A stretch of DNA of 64,000 nt from Pseudanabaena sp. Salubria-1 (GTDB taxonomy: Bacteria; Cyanobacteriota; Cyanobacteriia; Pseudanabaenales; Pseudanabaenaceae), in assembly GCA_023336205.1 (NCBI GenBank), contig JALQCR010000015.1, positions 1 to 64,000 on the forward strand. The letters run 5' to 3'. How positions within the stretch are numbered: the first letter of the stretch is position 1; every line of letters starts with the position of its first letter. Shown piece by piece: positions 24,723-32,988 of this stretch. The notes under the pieces are model-generated. The model was not told the origin of the DNA, searched no databases, and worked only from the letters and a program-made list of their open reading frames with translations. Made by a program: the position numbers and the translations under genes.

Positions 24723-25119
24723 GAGCTAAAAACAAAAAAAACTACGCAATTACTCGCATAGTTCTTCTGGGGTTATTATTCTGGTAGTTATATATCTCGT
24801 AGGGAGACTTTATACGGGTATTTCCTACTTCTTTTCTATGGTTATATTTTACAGTTGATACTGAAAGCTTTATATGATCTCTTCATTGTCAGCACCGTTA
24901 GCCAACAACCACTAAGAGCAGTGACACACATCAAAATGTGGTTTGCTTCTCAGTCGCGAGATTAGAGAAAACTAGTTACCACATGTCTTTGGTAGCTACC
25001 TGTAACTCTTTAACAGGTCGGTATTAAGAGCTTGATAGCCCGTTCGCTTTGCTCGTTGCATTGCGTTTCTCTATAGCGCATTAATATAGCAAACATATCC
25101 CAGAAAAGCAAGCCCGTAG
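24723..25119. other. Intergenic region with small hairpins
   Basis: About 400 bases between the ribbon-helix-helix gene and the IS target duplication. Small imperfect stems are visible (for example ACCTGT...ACAGGT near 25000-25020 and an AACTA/TAGTT pair near 24742-24766, which may end the regulator transcript). No ORF or known RNA family was recognised. Confidence 0.35.
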
Positions 25120-25128
25120 AAGAAAAGG

Positions 25129-26605
25129 CAGCAATTCCAAATTCAAAAAGTAGCAAGATATACAAAACCAAGAGTCTAAAAATTAACAGGAATCTGCAAA
25201 GACGGGGGCTTCATCAAGCATAAAGTCGATTAAATGTTGCCAACTCTTAAATAAAAAGTACTTGGTAAGAGAGAGAATATCTTGAAAGAATCCTCTACGA
25301 GTGCCACGCTTACGACGAATCTCTTGATAACTGGAATCTATTAAATGTAAAATCGTGTGAAATAGAAAAGCTAACAAATTAAGAGATAGAAGTGTCGATG
25401 ACAAATGTTTTTGTCCATGACCAAAGTTATGTTCCAAGTTGTAGCCCTTGGTTTTCAACACATTGTGGTTCTCATTTTCGGTTTTCCAACGACATCTACC
25501 CGTTTCAACTACGACCGCCACATTGTCAATATTAACAGCATGATTAGTCACAAAAGCATTACGGTAGACTTCAGAATTATCAACACTATTGCGAACAGTC
25601 AGTTCACACCAGTTCACTAACAGAGAGGGTTCTTGTTCTCTTAAAGGTATCTGATTCACAAATCGATAACTATATATTTCTATAGATTTCCCCTTGCGGT
25701 GTTTAGTCGTCAAATTCTGCACTTCACCATTTTTTTCAATGTAATCTAACCACTGATATAAACTAGGATGACTGGATGGTAAGCAGGTGAAAATGAAGTT
25801 CATATTTGCCTCTAAACAATTCTGACACATCGGTTGACGGCTATAGAGATCATCCCCTAATAACGTAATCGCCTGTCCTTCAAAAAGATGCCCATGTTTA
25901 CTAATCCAGCGTTTCGCTGCGGCTGTTTCACAATCTTGTTTCTCATGTCCATCTTGCGGAGTGACGAATTCGGGTGGTAGAGAAATCACCTGTTCGCAAC
26001 CTGGTGCAGCGATTACGGGCAAAATTGCTGTGTGTGAGTATGTTATTTTGCCACTGCGATGATTACGGGTACTACAACATTCGCAGGATATTTTCGATGA
26101 GCTATGGTACTCCGTTCCATCTAAACAAATCAGTAAATTCCTATCCAATCTTTCATATCGTTTCAGGTGCTTTCCCATTTGCAGAAATTTATACACTTTC
26201 TCAAATACAGCGTTCAGACTCTTGGCGCTAATTAGGTCGAGGATATTGCGTATTTGCTGGTCAGAGGGTATTTTCTCCACTCCAAATATACTTTGAACGT
26301 TATTTTTTCCACTTCGACTCTGCAATTGTCTTTGATACTCTAAAAATGATTGACACTGCATAAAAAACATCGAGAAAGCCGACAGCATCGCATCGCTGAT
26401 TTTAAATTTTGTCCCATTGCTTTCGCTTCTTGGGTCTTTTATTTTCTCTATCCCCTCTTGCAGGAAATCTAAAAAAACACTAAAAACTAAGATCGTTGGT
26501 GGCATTAACTGGATAGGATTATCATTTTTGCTATGTTTTAAGCTCTACCTTTATCTGGTTCCTTATATCTGTATACTTTGCTGCTTTTTGAATTTGAAAC
26601 TGCTG
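25129..26605 (-). mobile_element. ISNCY-like insertion sequence, 1477 bp
   Basis: Imperfect terminal inverted repeats of about 36 bp (left end CAGCAATTCCAAATTCAAAA, right end complement CAGCAGTTTCAAATTCAAAA) are flanked by the 9-bp duplication AAGAAAAGG (25120-25128 and 26606-26614). It contains one transposase gene and lies in non-coding DNA beside the integrase. Confidence 0.88.
25183..26505 (-). CDS. DDE transposase, ISNCY-like
   Basis: A 440-residue transposase. Key blocks are LLICLDGTEYHSSSKISCECCSTRNHRSGKITYSHTAILPVI (first Asp near residue 128, with a CxxC), ITLLGDDLYSRQPMC (near 217) and RCRWKTENENHNVLKTKGYNLEHNFGHG (Glu near 340). These are typical of an unclassified (ISNCY) group widespread in cyanobacteria and proteobacteria. 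The gene is intact within its terminal repeats. Confidence 0.82.
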   Translation of the reverse strand: MPPTILVFSVFLDFLQEGIEKIKDPRSESNGTKFKISDAMLSAFSMFFMQCQSFLEYQRQLQSRSGKNNVQSIFGVEKIPSDQQIRNILDLISAKSLNAVFEKVYKFLQMGKHLKRYERLDRNLLICLDGTEYHSSSKISCECCSTRNHRSGKITYSHTAILPVIAAPGCEQVISLPPEFVTPQDGHEKQDCETAAAKRWISKHGHLFEGQAITLLGDDLYSRQPMCQNCLEANMNFIFTCLPSSHPSLYQWLDYIEKNGEVQNLTTKHRKGKSIEIYSYRFVNQIPLREQEPSLLVNWCELTVRNSVDNSEVYRNAFVTNHAVNIDNVAVVVETGRCRWKTENENHNVLKTKGYNLEHNFGHGQKHLSSTLLSLNLLAFLFHTILHLIDSSYQEIRRKRGTRRGFFQDILSLTKYFLFKSWQHLIDFMLDEAPVFADSC

Positions 26606-26746
26606 AAGAAAAGGTTTAAGGCAAGTTTTAGGTTTATTGACTCAATATTTATACAGTGCGTTTTAGTGCGATCGGTAAATTTCTTTGCGATCGGTAAAAT
26701 GACAGACTCACCAGAATCAAATCTAGTGAGCCGTACAGTCAATGAT

Positions 26747-27913
26747 TTAACTAAAGTCAGGTAAAGACGGTCTATTTATAACGTGTCCATAGGTCTGCAT
26801 AATCATTGTTGTATCTGAATGCCCCAGAAGATAAGCTACAGAAGTAATAGGCATATTAGCTTCTAAAGCCATTGAAGCAAGAGTATGTCTAGTTGTATAG
26901 GGCTTACGGTACTCAATATTTAACCCTGCTAAAACGACCTTCCATTGTCTCGTTGTAAAGTTCTTGTCATCAATTGCATTTCCATTGGGAGAAGTAAAAA
27001 CCAAGTCATCAGGATTAAGATTGCGACATCTAATCTCCAGCATTTCAGTTAACCTAACTGTCATTGTCAGAAAACGAATAGATCCTGTTTTTGTTTCTTT
27101 GCGGACACGATGTTTACTCGCAGTTTGTCCTTTGTCACCTCTAGCCAATACTGAACTAATGACAATCTCATTACGAGTAAAGTCTACGTGTTGACGCTGA
27201 AGCCCTATAGCTTCTGAAGGTCTAACACCAGTCAAAAACAAAAACTCAATGTAATCAGCATAAAAACTATGCTTGTACGCTGAAGACTTTGGACAATAGA
27301 GATTGTTGCGAAAAGCGTTAACTATTGCCTTGACTTCTTCATGATTAAAAGGTTTAACCTGACTTTTTAATACTTTTCTACGTTTCAACTTTGAAAAAGG
27401 GTTGTCAAATACGAGTTTTTCAGAGATTGCCCAGTTGATGCAAGATACCAAATAGATCAAAGAACTATTCCAGATACTAGGACATAGACTTTCAATCTCT
27501 TCATACCAAGAAGCATCAGTAGCCAAAGGATCGGCTTTTTCAATGTAGCGCCTAATTCTAGCGTAGTGGGAACAAAGCGTTCTAGTTGGTAAACACAAGC
27601 TAATAACCCATTTGTCCCAGATAGGAAGCAACAGTTCTTTACTTGGTTGTACAACATCAGGACTTGCAATGACAGCTACTTGCTTAATCCTATATTTGTT
27701 TAAAGTAGGGTCAAAGTTGCCAGACAAAATATCTAGCTCGATCTGTCTAGCCTTTTGCTCAGCTACCTTCAAATTTACATCTGTATAGGAAAACCCTAGA
27801 GACAGACAATATCTTTTTGACTCACAAGACCATCTTAAACGTATGCGATTATCATTTTTTTCTATGGCTACAGTGCCTTTCAGGGTTTTCATTCCGTACC
27901 AATTCCGTACCAA
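26747..27913 (-). CDS. Tyrosine recombinase (integrase) of the element
   Basis: A 388-residue phage-type integrase. An N-terminal AP2/arm-binding-like part (RLRWSCESKRYCLSLGF) precedes a core-binding domain and the catalytic domain. Catalytic residues are seen as Arg in FLFLTGVRPSEAIGL (~229), TTRHTLASMAL (~345), LLGHSDTT (~364) and the nucleophile Tyr in MQTYGHV (~375). It stands next to the right attachment repeat and points away from it. The first ATG is inside an 18-bp sequence (27896-27913) that also occurs near attL; a start at the next Met (MKTLKG) is equally possible. Confidence 0.92.
   Translation of the reverse strand: MVRNWYGMKTLKGTVAIEKNDNRIRLRWSCESKRYCLSLGFSYTDVNLKVAEQKARQIELDILSGNFDPTLNKYRIKQVAVIASPDVVQPSKELLLPIWDKWVISLCLPTRTLCSHYARIRRYIEKADPLATDASWYEEIESLCPSIWNSSLIYLVSCINWAISEKLVFDNPFSKLKRRKVLKSQVKPFNHEEVKAIVNAFRNNLYCPKSSAYKHSFYADYIEFLFLTGVRPSEAIGLQRQHVDFTRNEIVISSVLARGDKGQTASKHRVRKETKTGSIRFLTMTVRLTEMLEIRCRNLNPDDLVFTSPNGNAIDDKNFTTRQWKVVLAGLNIEYRKPYTTRHTLASMALEANMPITSVAYLLGHSDTTMIMQTYGHVINRPSLPDFS
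27896..27913 (-). repeat. 18-bp element-end repeat overlapping the integrase start
   Basis: GTACCAATTCCGTACCAA is shared exactly with 13299-13316 near the left end and is itself built from a repeated (A)TTCCGTACCAA unit. Position at both ends of the element suggests arm-type recombinase binding; overlap with the start codon suggests autoregulation (inference). Confidence 0.55.
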
Positions 27914-28067
27914 TAGTTAGTTTTTGGTTTGGTATTTGGGGTTAGAAAATTTCGTAAGCGTGTAAAGCAATGTGAATAATGACTGAGATCAATAAACTAA
28001 GTCTATTTCCTCTATTATTTTTTAAAAACCTAGAAAACCTTGTTATATAAGGCTTTTAGCAAGACTT

Positions 28068-28184
28068 TTAAAAAAGTAGTTGACATTGTTCCCAATGTTT
28101 GTCATATTAGTAAAGCGCTAAACGCAAGCAATTGCGAAATGCGGGTGTGGCTCAGTGGTAGAGCATCTCCTTGCCAAGGAGAAT
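28068..28184 (+). repeat. Right attachment repeat (attR), 117-bp direct repeat
   Basis: Identical to 13126-13242. It holds the promoter TTGACA (28080-28085), 17-base spacer, CATATT (28103-28108), and the 5' half of tRNA-Gly, here joined to the true 3' half. Confidence 0.95.
28080..28108 (+). promoter_or_regulatory. tRNA-Gly promoter
   Basis: A consensus TTGACA -35 box, 17-bp spacer and CATATT -10 box lie about 33 bases before the tRNA. The whole promoter is inside the attachment repeat and so exists twice in the window. Confidence 0.8.
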
Positions 28185-28212
28185 GTCGTGGGTTCGAATC
28201 CCATCACCCGCT
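28141..28212 (+). tRNA. tRNA-Gly (anticodon GCC)
   Basis: A 72-base cloverleaf: acceptor GCGGGTG pairs with CACCCGC, discriminator T, D loop AGTGGTAGA, anticodon stem TCTCC/GGAGA with loop TTGCCAA (GCC), and T loop TTCGAAT. CCA is not encoded. A terminator follows at 28222. The 5' half comes from the element, the 3' half from the chromosome. Confidence 0.97.
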
Positions 28213-28221
28213 TAATAATTG

Positions 28222-28260
28222 ATAAAGTAAAAGGGACGCATCGCGTCCCTTTTACTTTAT
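28222..28260 (+). terminator. Terminator after tRNA-Gly
   Basis: The arms ATAAAGTAAAAGGGACGC and GCGTCCCTTTTACTTTAT enclose an ATC loop. Confidence 0.85.
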
Positions 28261-28272
28261 GGATTTTCCCTG

Positions 28273-29715
28273 ATGCAATTTGATTTAAAATCTGCCTTAT
28301 CTCATATTGATCTGCCATCTGCCGAATGGATCGGTTTGCGTGAAGTCAAAGAAATTAATACAACTCGGTATGTGCGCGATCGCAAACCACAATCAAATGG
28401 ACGTAGCCAATCCCATGGCGTAATGATCGAAGTGATAGCTGATGGTCAATTCGGCTATGCCAGCACCAATCACCTAGACCTCGCAAATATTCAATTAACA
28501 GCCCAGAGAGCTTATCAACAAGCGAAAATATCGGCGCAGTGGGCCGTGCATCACTTTACGATCACTCAAAGACCAAAGGCGATCGGGCAGTATTTTTCCC
28601 CATTTCTAAAACCATCGGACGCGATCACACCCAAAGAAATTAATGAACTCCTGATCGAGATCTGCAAGACCCTAAAGGTTTCCGATCAAATCGTCAAAAC
28701 TAGTGCTTATGCCGTAATTACCGAAATCGAGACAAAATTTGCCAGTAGCAATGGCTCTGATATTTATCAAAAATTTCTCACCATTGCTACAGATTATGCT
28801 GCTACTGCTCAAGACGGCACAATTATTCAAAAACGCGGCGATAATGGACAGCTTGCCCGTTGCAATCAGATCGGGATGGAAGTATTTGATCGTGAGGCAA
28901 TCTTGCAAAGGGCTCAAGTTGTCGGTGAACAAGCCGTTGAATTACTCACCGCCGCAGAATGCCCCACGGAAACTACATCACTAGTTTTAGCCCCAGATCA
29001 AATGTTGCTGCAAATCCATGAGAGCATCGGACATCCATTAGAAATCGATCGCATCTTAGGTGATGAGCGCAACTATGCAGGTGGTAGCTTTATTAAGCTC
29101 GAAGACTTTGGCAACATGCAATATGGCTCATCACTGATGAATGTTTCCTTCGACCCCACGATGGCAGGTGAATTTGCTAGTTATGCCTTTGATGATGCTG
29201 GGATTCCAGCCACCAAAGAATATTTAATTAAAGATGGTAAATTATTGCGTGGTTTAGGCAGTTCTGAGAGTCAAGTGCGATCGGGTATTGAAGGCGTGGC
29301 TAATGCTAGAGCCACTTCGTGGAATCGTCCTGCGATTGATCGCATGGCAAATATTAATCTTGAGTCGGGAGAATATGCTTTTGAGGAGATGATCGCCGAT
29401 ATCGAATGTGGCGTATATATGGAATCAAATCGCTCATGGTCAATTGACGATTATCGTAACAAGTTTCAATTTGGCTGTGAATACGCGAAACTCATTGAAA
29501 ATGGCAAATTATCCAAAACACTCCGCAATCCTAATTATCGCGGGATTACCAATCAATTCTGGAATAGCCTGACAAAAGTAGGCGATCGCCACACTGTCGA
29601 AGCCTATGGCTCCCCTTTCTGCGGCAAAGGTGAGCCTAACCAAATAATTCGTGTAGGACATGCTTCACCCGTTTGTTTATTTGAAAACATTGAAGTCTTC
29701 GGCGGTGCATCCTAA
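28273..29715 (+). CDS. tldD: TldD-family metalloprotease
   Basis: A 480-residue TldD/PmbA-type protein. LQIHESIGHPLEIDRI near residue 250 has the HExxxH zinc motif that marks TldD, the catalytic partner, rather than PmbA/TldE. The C-terminal GHASPVCLFENIEVFGG supplies the conserved Cys. In other bacteria TldD-TldE cleaves unfolded peptides and processes some ribosomal peptides. The partner TldE gene is not in the window. The N-terminus QFDLKSALSHIDLPSAEWIGLREVKE is typical of the cyanobacterial form. A terminator follows immediately. Confidence 0.9.
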   Translation: MQFDLKSALSHIDLPSAEWIGLREVKEINTTRYVRDRKPQSNGRSQSHGVMIEVIADGQFGYASTNHLDLANIQLTAQRAYQQAKISAQWAVHHFTITQRPKAIGQYFSPFLKPSDAITPKEINELLIEICKTLKVSDQIVKTSAYAVITEIETKFASSNGSDIYQKFLTIATDYAATAQDGTIIQKRGDNGQLARCNQIGMEVFDREAILQRAQVVGEQAVELLTAAECPTETTSLVLAPDQMLLQIHESIGHPLEIDRILGDERNYAGGSFIKLEDFGNMQYGSSLMNVSFDPTMAGEFASYAFDDAGIPATKEYLIKDGKLLRGLGSSESQVRSGIEGVANARATSWNRPAIDRMANINLESGEYAFEEMIADIECGVYMESNRSWSIDDYRNKFQFGCEYAKLIENGKLSKTLRNPNYRGITNQFWNSLTKVGDRHTVEAYGSPFCGKGEPNQIIRVGHASPVCLFENIEVFGGAS

Positions 29716-29747
29716 CAAAAAAGGGACGCTAAGCGTCCCTTTTTTGT
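29715..29747. terminator. Bidirectional terminator after tldD
   Basis: The arms ACAAAAAAGGGACGCT and AGCGTCCCTTTTTTGT serve tldD and the minus-strand small gene beyond it. Confidence 0.85.
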
Positions 29748-29903
29748 CTAATTTAAGCCCAGTTGCTTCATTTCTTGTTCAAGGACATTTAGTAATCCAG
29801 CATCATTGTTAGTACGCGCAACTTCCATACGACGTTTAATTGAAGCTGATAGATTAGCTTTATGATTTGCTGCTGCTTCAGCCTTTCTTTGCATAGTGTT
29901 CAT
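29748..29903 (-). CDS. Small conserved cyanobacterial protein (51 residues)
   Basis: A short helical protein: MNTMQRKAEAAANHKANLS, then SIKRRMEVARTNNDAGLLN and VLEQEMKQLGLN. The order KRR-x-EVAR...LL..LE.E...LGL matches a family of about 50 residues that I recall in many cyanobacterial genomes without a known role. The basic front and acidic back suggest a short helical hairpin. It has its own upstream AT-rich region. Confidence 0.65.
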   Translation of the reverse strand: MNTMQRKAEAAANHKANLSASIKRRMEVARTNNDAGLLNVLEQEMKQLGLN

Positions 29904-30040
29904 CACTAATATCCTTATAAATTACATATTGTTTACATATATCTACTATAACATATAATTATCTAAATGGTAACATATAATACTAAAAATTTATTAAAAA
30001 AAGTTTAAGAAAAACATCCTAAAGATTATGAAAATTACCC

Positions 30041-30083
30041 ATAAAAAAACATAGCGTTGCGGTGCAACGCTATGTTTTTTTAT
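30041..30083. terminator. Terminator after the GH57 gene
   Basis: The arms ATAAAAAAACATAGCGTTGC and its complement meet at a 3-base loop, downstream of the minus-strand GH57 gene. Confidence 0.8.
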
Positions 30084-30118
30084 GCAGGGTTTTAAGGCTG
30101 CTTAATTTCTGTATCAAT

Positions 30119-31723
30119 CTAATTGCAGCCAGCCGTCAATGGACGATAAGTTCTGTAATTGATATCGGGAAATATATTGTCAATATATTCAATTTTTTCT
30201 AGCCAGCCAGCATCGATTGTGCCAGCCTCAATGTCATCAAATAGTTTCTCCAACCGCATTAAATGCGATCGCGTCCTTCTAATTGCATAGGGAACCATCG
30301 TACCAGTGCGCATGATGAAAGCCCAATCAGAAGACTGCGCTAAAAGCAACTCACGTGCCGCTTGATTAAGCGCTCGCCACTCTAGCTCATCCACAGGCTC
30401 ACGATAGGACAAATGAATCATCCTCTCTGCACCTTTATGTAAATGTTGATAAACCCAAGCATTTGTCTCATTTAGCCAATATTCATGGAAGCCCTTATAA
30501 CCCCAACTAGATTGAGCAGGACGAGATACTTGTTGAGTTGGATTGCCACGTAGATAGTCGGCAAGATGCGTCATCTCAAAAGTTGTTTGATCGTAATGAG
30601 ACTTACGAATTAGAAAATCAATAAACCAAGGCCCTTCATACCACCAATGCCCAAATAATTCTGCATCGTAGGGAGATACCACTAGCGGTGGGCGACCCAT
30701 CATGTTATGGAGATAGCCAATCTGACTTTCACGATTTTGCATGAAATTAGTGGCATGTTCGGCAGCTTTTTCCTTTGCCCAATATGGATCATAAAGCTGC
30801 TTTGCATCTAACCCAAAATCACTTCCTGTAATGCGGTGATACTTGACACCTGTATTTTTGCGCTGACCGTTAGGCATGATAAACGGCTTGATATACTCAT
30901 ACTCCGCCTCCCATCCTAGGTCTTTATAAAATTCTCGATAAACAGCATTACCGGGATAGCCAACTTTTGATGACCATACTTGCTGTGAAGACTCATGATC
31001 ACGGGCAAATGCAGCTACGCCTGTCTCAGTAAAAATAGGCGCATATGTCCCAAAGCGAGGTCGGGGCTGACCATACAAAAGACCATGTCCATCGGTGAGG
31101 AAATAGCGCAATCCTACATCCGCCAATAATCTCTCTAGCCCATCGTAATACGCACATTCTGGCAACCAAATTCCATTAGGTGCTCGTCCAAACTCTTGCG
31201 TGTAATGTTCAACGGCGACTTCTAATTGTGCCCAAACTGCCTCTGGATACATTTTCATCAGTGGCAGATAGCCATGCGTTGCACCACAGGTGATGATCTC
31301 AAGGTTATTTGTATCTTGGAACTGTTTGAATGCAGTTATAAGATCGCCACCATATTTTTCCCAAGTTTCGCGGGTTTCTGCAAATTCTTTAACGTAGTAT
31401 TCAGCAAGATACTTGACATGACCATTATGTTCATTGCGAATTACTTCAAGTTCAACCAATTGCTGTAGCATCGCTAGATGCTTGTCATACCGTTCTTGCA
31501 GAAGTGGATCACGCAGCATTGAGACAAGTGGCGGTGTCATGCTCATGGTCATCTTGAAATCAATGCCATCTCGCCTAAGTCCCTCGTAGACTTTGATGAG
31601 GGGAATATAAGTCTCGGTGATCGCCTCATATAGCCATTCTTCTTCAAGTACGTAGTCGCTTTCGGGGTGGCGGACGTAAGGCAGGTGAGCGTGTAAGACC
31701 AGCGCGAGATATCCAATGCTCAT
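30119..31723 (-). CDS. GH57 glycoside hydrolase, probable glucan branching enzyme
   Basis: A 534-residue family 57 (DUF1957-containing) enzyme. LVLHAHLPYVRHPESDYVLEE is motif 1; IWLPECAYYDG near residue 187 holds the catalytic nucleophile Glu; SPYDAELFGHWWYEGP near residue 352 holds the acid/base Asp. The length and the C-terminal DUF1957 domain match the 1,4-alpha-glucan branching group (EC 2.4.1.18) of cyanobacteria rather than amylopullulanase. It should act in glycogen branching in the cytoplasm. It is transcribed alone. Confidence 0.88.
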   Translation of the reverse strand: MSIGYLALVLHAHLPYVRHPESDYVLEEEWLYEAITETYIPLIKVYEGLRRDGIDFKMTMSMTPPLVSMLRDPLLQERYDKHLAMLQQLVELEVIRNEHNGHVKYLAEYYVKEFAETRETWEKYGGDLITAFKQFQDTNNLEIITCGATHGYLPLMKMYPEAVWAQLEVAVEHYTQEFGRAPNGIWLPECAYYDGLERLLADVGLRYFLTDGHGLLYGQPRPRFGTYAPIFTETGVAAFARDHESSQQVWSSKVGYPGNAVYREFYKDLGWEAEYEYIKPFIMPNGQRKNTGVKYHRITGSDFGLDAKQLYDPYWAKEKAAEHATNFMQNRESQIGYLHNMMGRPPLVVSPYDAELFGHWWYEGPWFIDFLIRKSHYDQTTFEMTHLADYLRGNPTQQVSRPAQSSWGYKGFHEYWLNETNAWVYQHLHKGAERMIHLSYREPVDELEWRALNQAARELLLAQSSDWAFIMRTGTMVPYAIRRTRSHLMRLEKLFDDIEAGTIDAGWLEKIEYIDNIFPDINYRTYRPLTAGCN

Positions 31724-32056
31724 AGATCTTCTTTTCCTAAAAAGTCTTTAAATTAGCCGATAGTGCTAAAAATGGCAGAATTTCAGTATCACAACTGACA
31801 ACGCTATATGTTGCCTATCTTGATATTGAAATCTACTCATTAGTCTGACAACAATTTTCAAGCAAGTATTAAGTACATTTAGAGCTTGTCTACCCTAAAT
31901 TTAAATGTGGGTAGGGGCTCAGTACCTTGGTGATGCTGATGAAAGCTGCTATCTACAAATGTGATTTCATTTTTTAAGGCATTTTTAAAGTAATTTTAAG
32001 CTATTCCTGTACCCAATGTGATTATGTATACATCTTGACCAACAATTCTCATTATG

Positions 32057-32111
32057 AAACCGATTTTGGTGTTTCCAGCGCCAAAGGCGCTGGAAACACC
32101 AAAATCGGTTT
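32057..32111. repeat. 26-bp stem hairpin
   Basis: The arms AAACCGATTTTGGTGTTTCC + AGCGCC and the exact complement are separated by AAA. All 26 pairs are perfect. It is followed directly by two further hairpins (32109-32145 and 32165-32207). Confidence 0.85.
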
Positions 32112-32145
32112 TTTGAAAGCCCACCTATGGTGAGCTTTCAAAAAA
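32109..32145. repeat. Second hairpin of the cluster
   Basis: TTTTTTGAAAGC pairs with GCTTTCAAAAAA, with an inner CACC/GGTG stem around TAT. It shares its first bases with the end of the previous hairpin. Confidence 0.75.
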
Positions 32146-32164
32146 ACGATTTTTATAGGGTCAT

Positions 32165-32207
32165 CCCAAAGAGAGTTGTATCGCTTCACGGTGAAACTCT
32201 CTTTGGG
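32165..32207. repeat. Third hairpin of the cluster
   Basis: CCCAAAGAGAGTT pairs with AACTCTCTTTGGG around a 17-base loop that includes a small TTCAC/GTGAA stem. Confidence 0.75.
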
Positions 32208-32279
32208 TTTTGATTGATCGCCTTGTAGGAAAATAAGTAATACCAAATTAAGAAACGGCTACACCATTTCTTAATTTAA

Positions 32280-32343
32280 AAAACCTTACTGGGTTTGGTT
32301 TTTAATTCATACAAGTGTTGTCACACTTCCGTGAATTGGTATA
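32280..32343 (-). repeat. Dispersed intergenic palindromic repeat, copy C
   Basis: Read on the minus strand it is TACCAATTCACGGAAGTGTG...CACTTGTATGAATTAAAAACCAAACCCAGTAAGG, clearly the same family as the copies at 1467 and 7774. Confidence 0.7.
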
Positions 32344-32988
32344 AAGCGGTCTCTATGGAATTTAGATGAGCCAGTCTTATCTGAAAATTCTAACCAAAAG
32401 ATAAAAAAAATCTGTAAATAACTTGCGTGAGATTTATTTTGTAAATTTTTTCTAGCAAATTGTTAAAAAATGATTACACAATGAAATAAATTAATTTTAA
32501 TCGTTAAATGCAGTAAATAGGAGCAAAATGGAGATAGTAAGAGCTAACTACTATGAAAAACTATAATTACTGCTATTGCTATGTGTGGAGATGAGAGATA
32601 CCTTAAGAACTCGAATTAAGCAAAATCATCTTCTAGACCCAAAAAAGGGATCGATTAGGAAATAAGGTTTTTAACAAAAACTATCTTTAGGTATAGTTAA
32701 GTACAAATTGTTTTTTTAAAGATTTTGCAAGATTATTTTACCAAATTGATGGTTGACAAAACCATGTCTTATGTGTAACGAGAAAGAATTGCTGCTTCAA
32801 TACATAAAATCTGCTTTTTTACTGTTCACAATGAACTTGTTTTAAGGAAAAAAGCAAGGTAACTTATTAACTGTAATTGCTCCTTAAGTTGAGTTAATAG
32901 TTCAGCAGTTTTAAGCTTAATTATTTAACTCGCTTTATTCTCACACTTGATTTATCAGGAGCAAAGCTAGTTAAGAGGAGGCAGTTTT

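Larger units (their letters stand above)
13126..28184. mobile_element. Integrated plasmid-like element in tRNA-Gly(GCC)
   Basis: A 14,942-bp element bounded by perfect 117-bp direct repeats that overlap a tRNA-Gly gene, with a tyrosine recombinase next to the right repeat. The contents are accessory and AT-rich compared with the flanks: three transposases, a DUF262/DUF1524 protein, an HNH/membrane cassette, a primase-helicase and a ribbon-helix-helix regulator. Excision between the repeats would restore one intact tRNA locus. The primase-helicase and regulator suggest that the excised circle could once replicate as a plasmid. Replication looks inactivated now, because the primase-helicase frame is broken. 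Confidence 0.92.
31724..32988. other. Long intergenic region with hairpin cluster
   Basis: About 1.26 kb without a convincing gene. It contains three hairpins in a row (32057-32207) and one copy of the dispersed repeat family (32280-32343). The last ~640 bases, AT-rich, form the upstream region of the LysM-M23 gene; no clear promoter or RNA was identified. Confidence 0.6.

Noticed and set aside
26417..26764. 115-residue plus-strand ORF spanning the IS right end
   Set aside because: It overlaps the transposase start, the terminal repeat and the target duplication; no recognisable protein features.
28040..28222. 60-residue ORF over the tRNA
   Set aside because: It reads through the tRNA gene and its promoter; the RNA gene explains the sequence.
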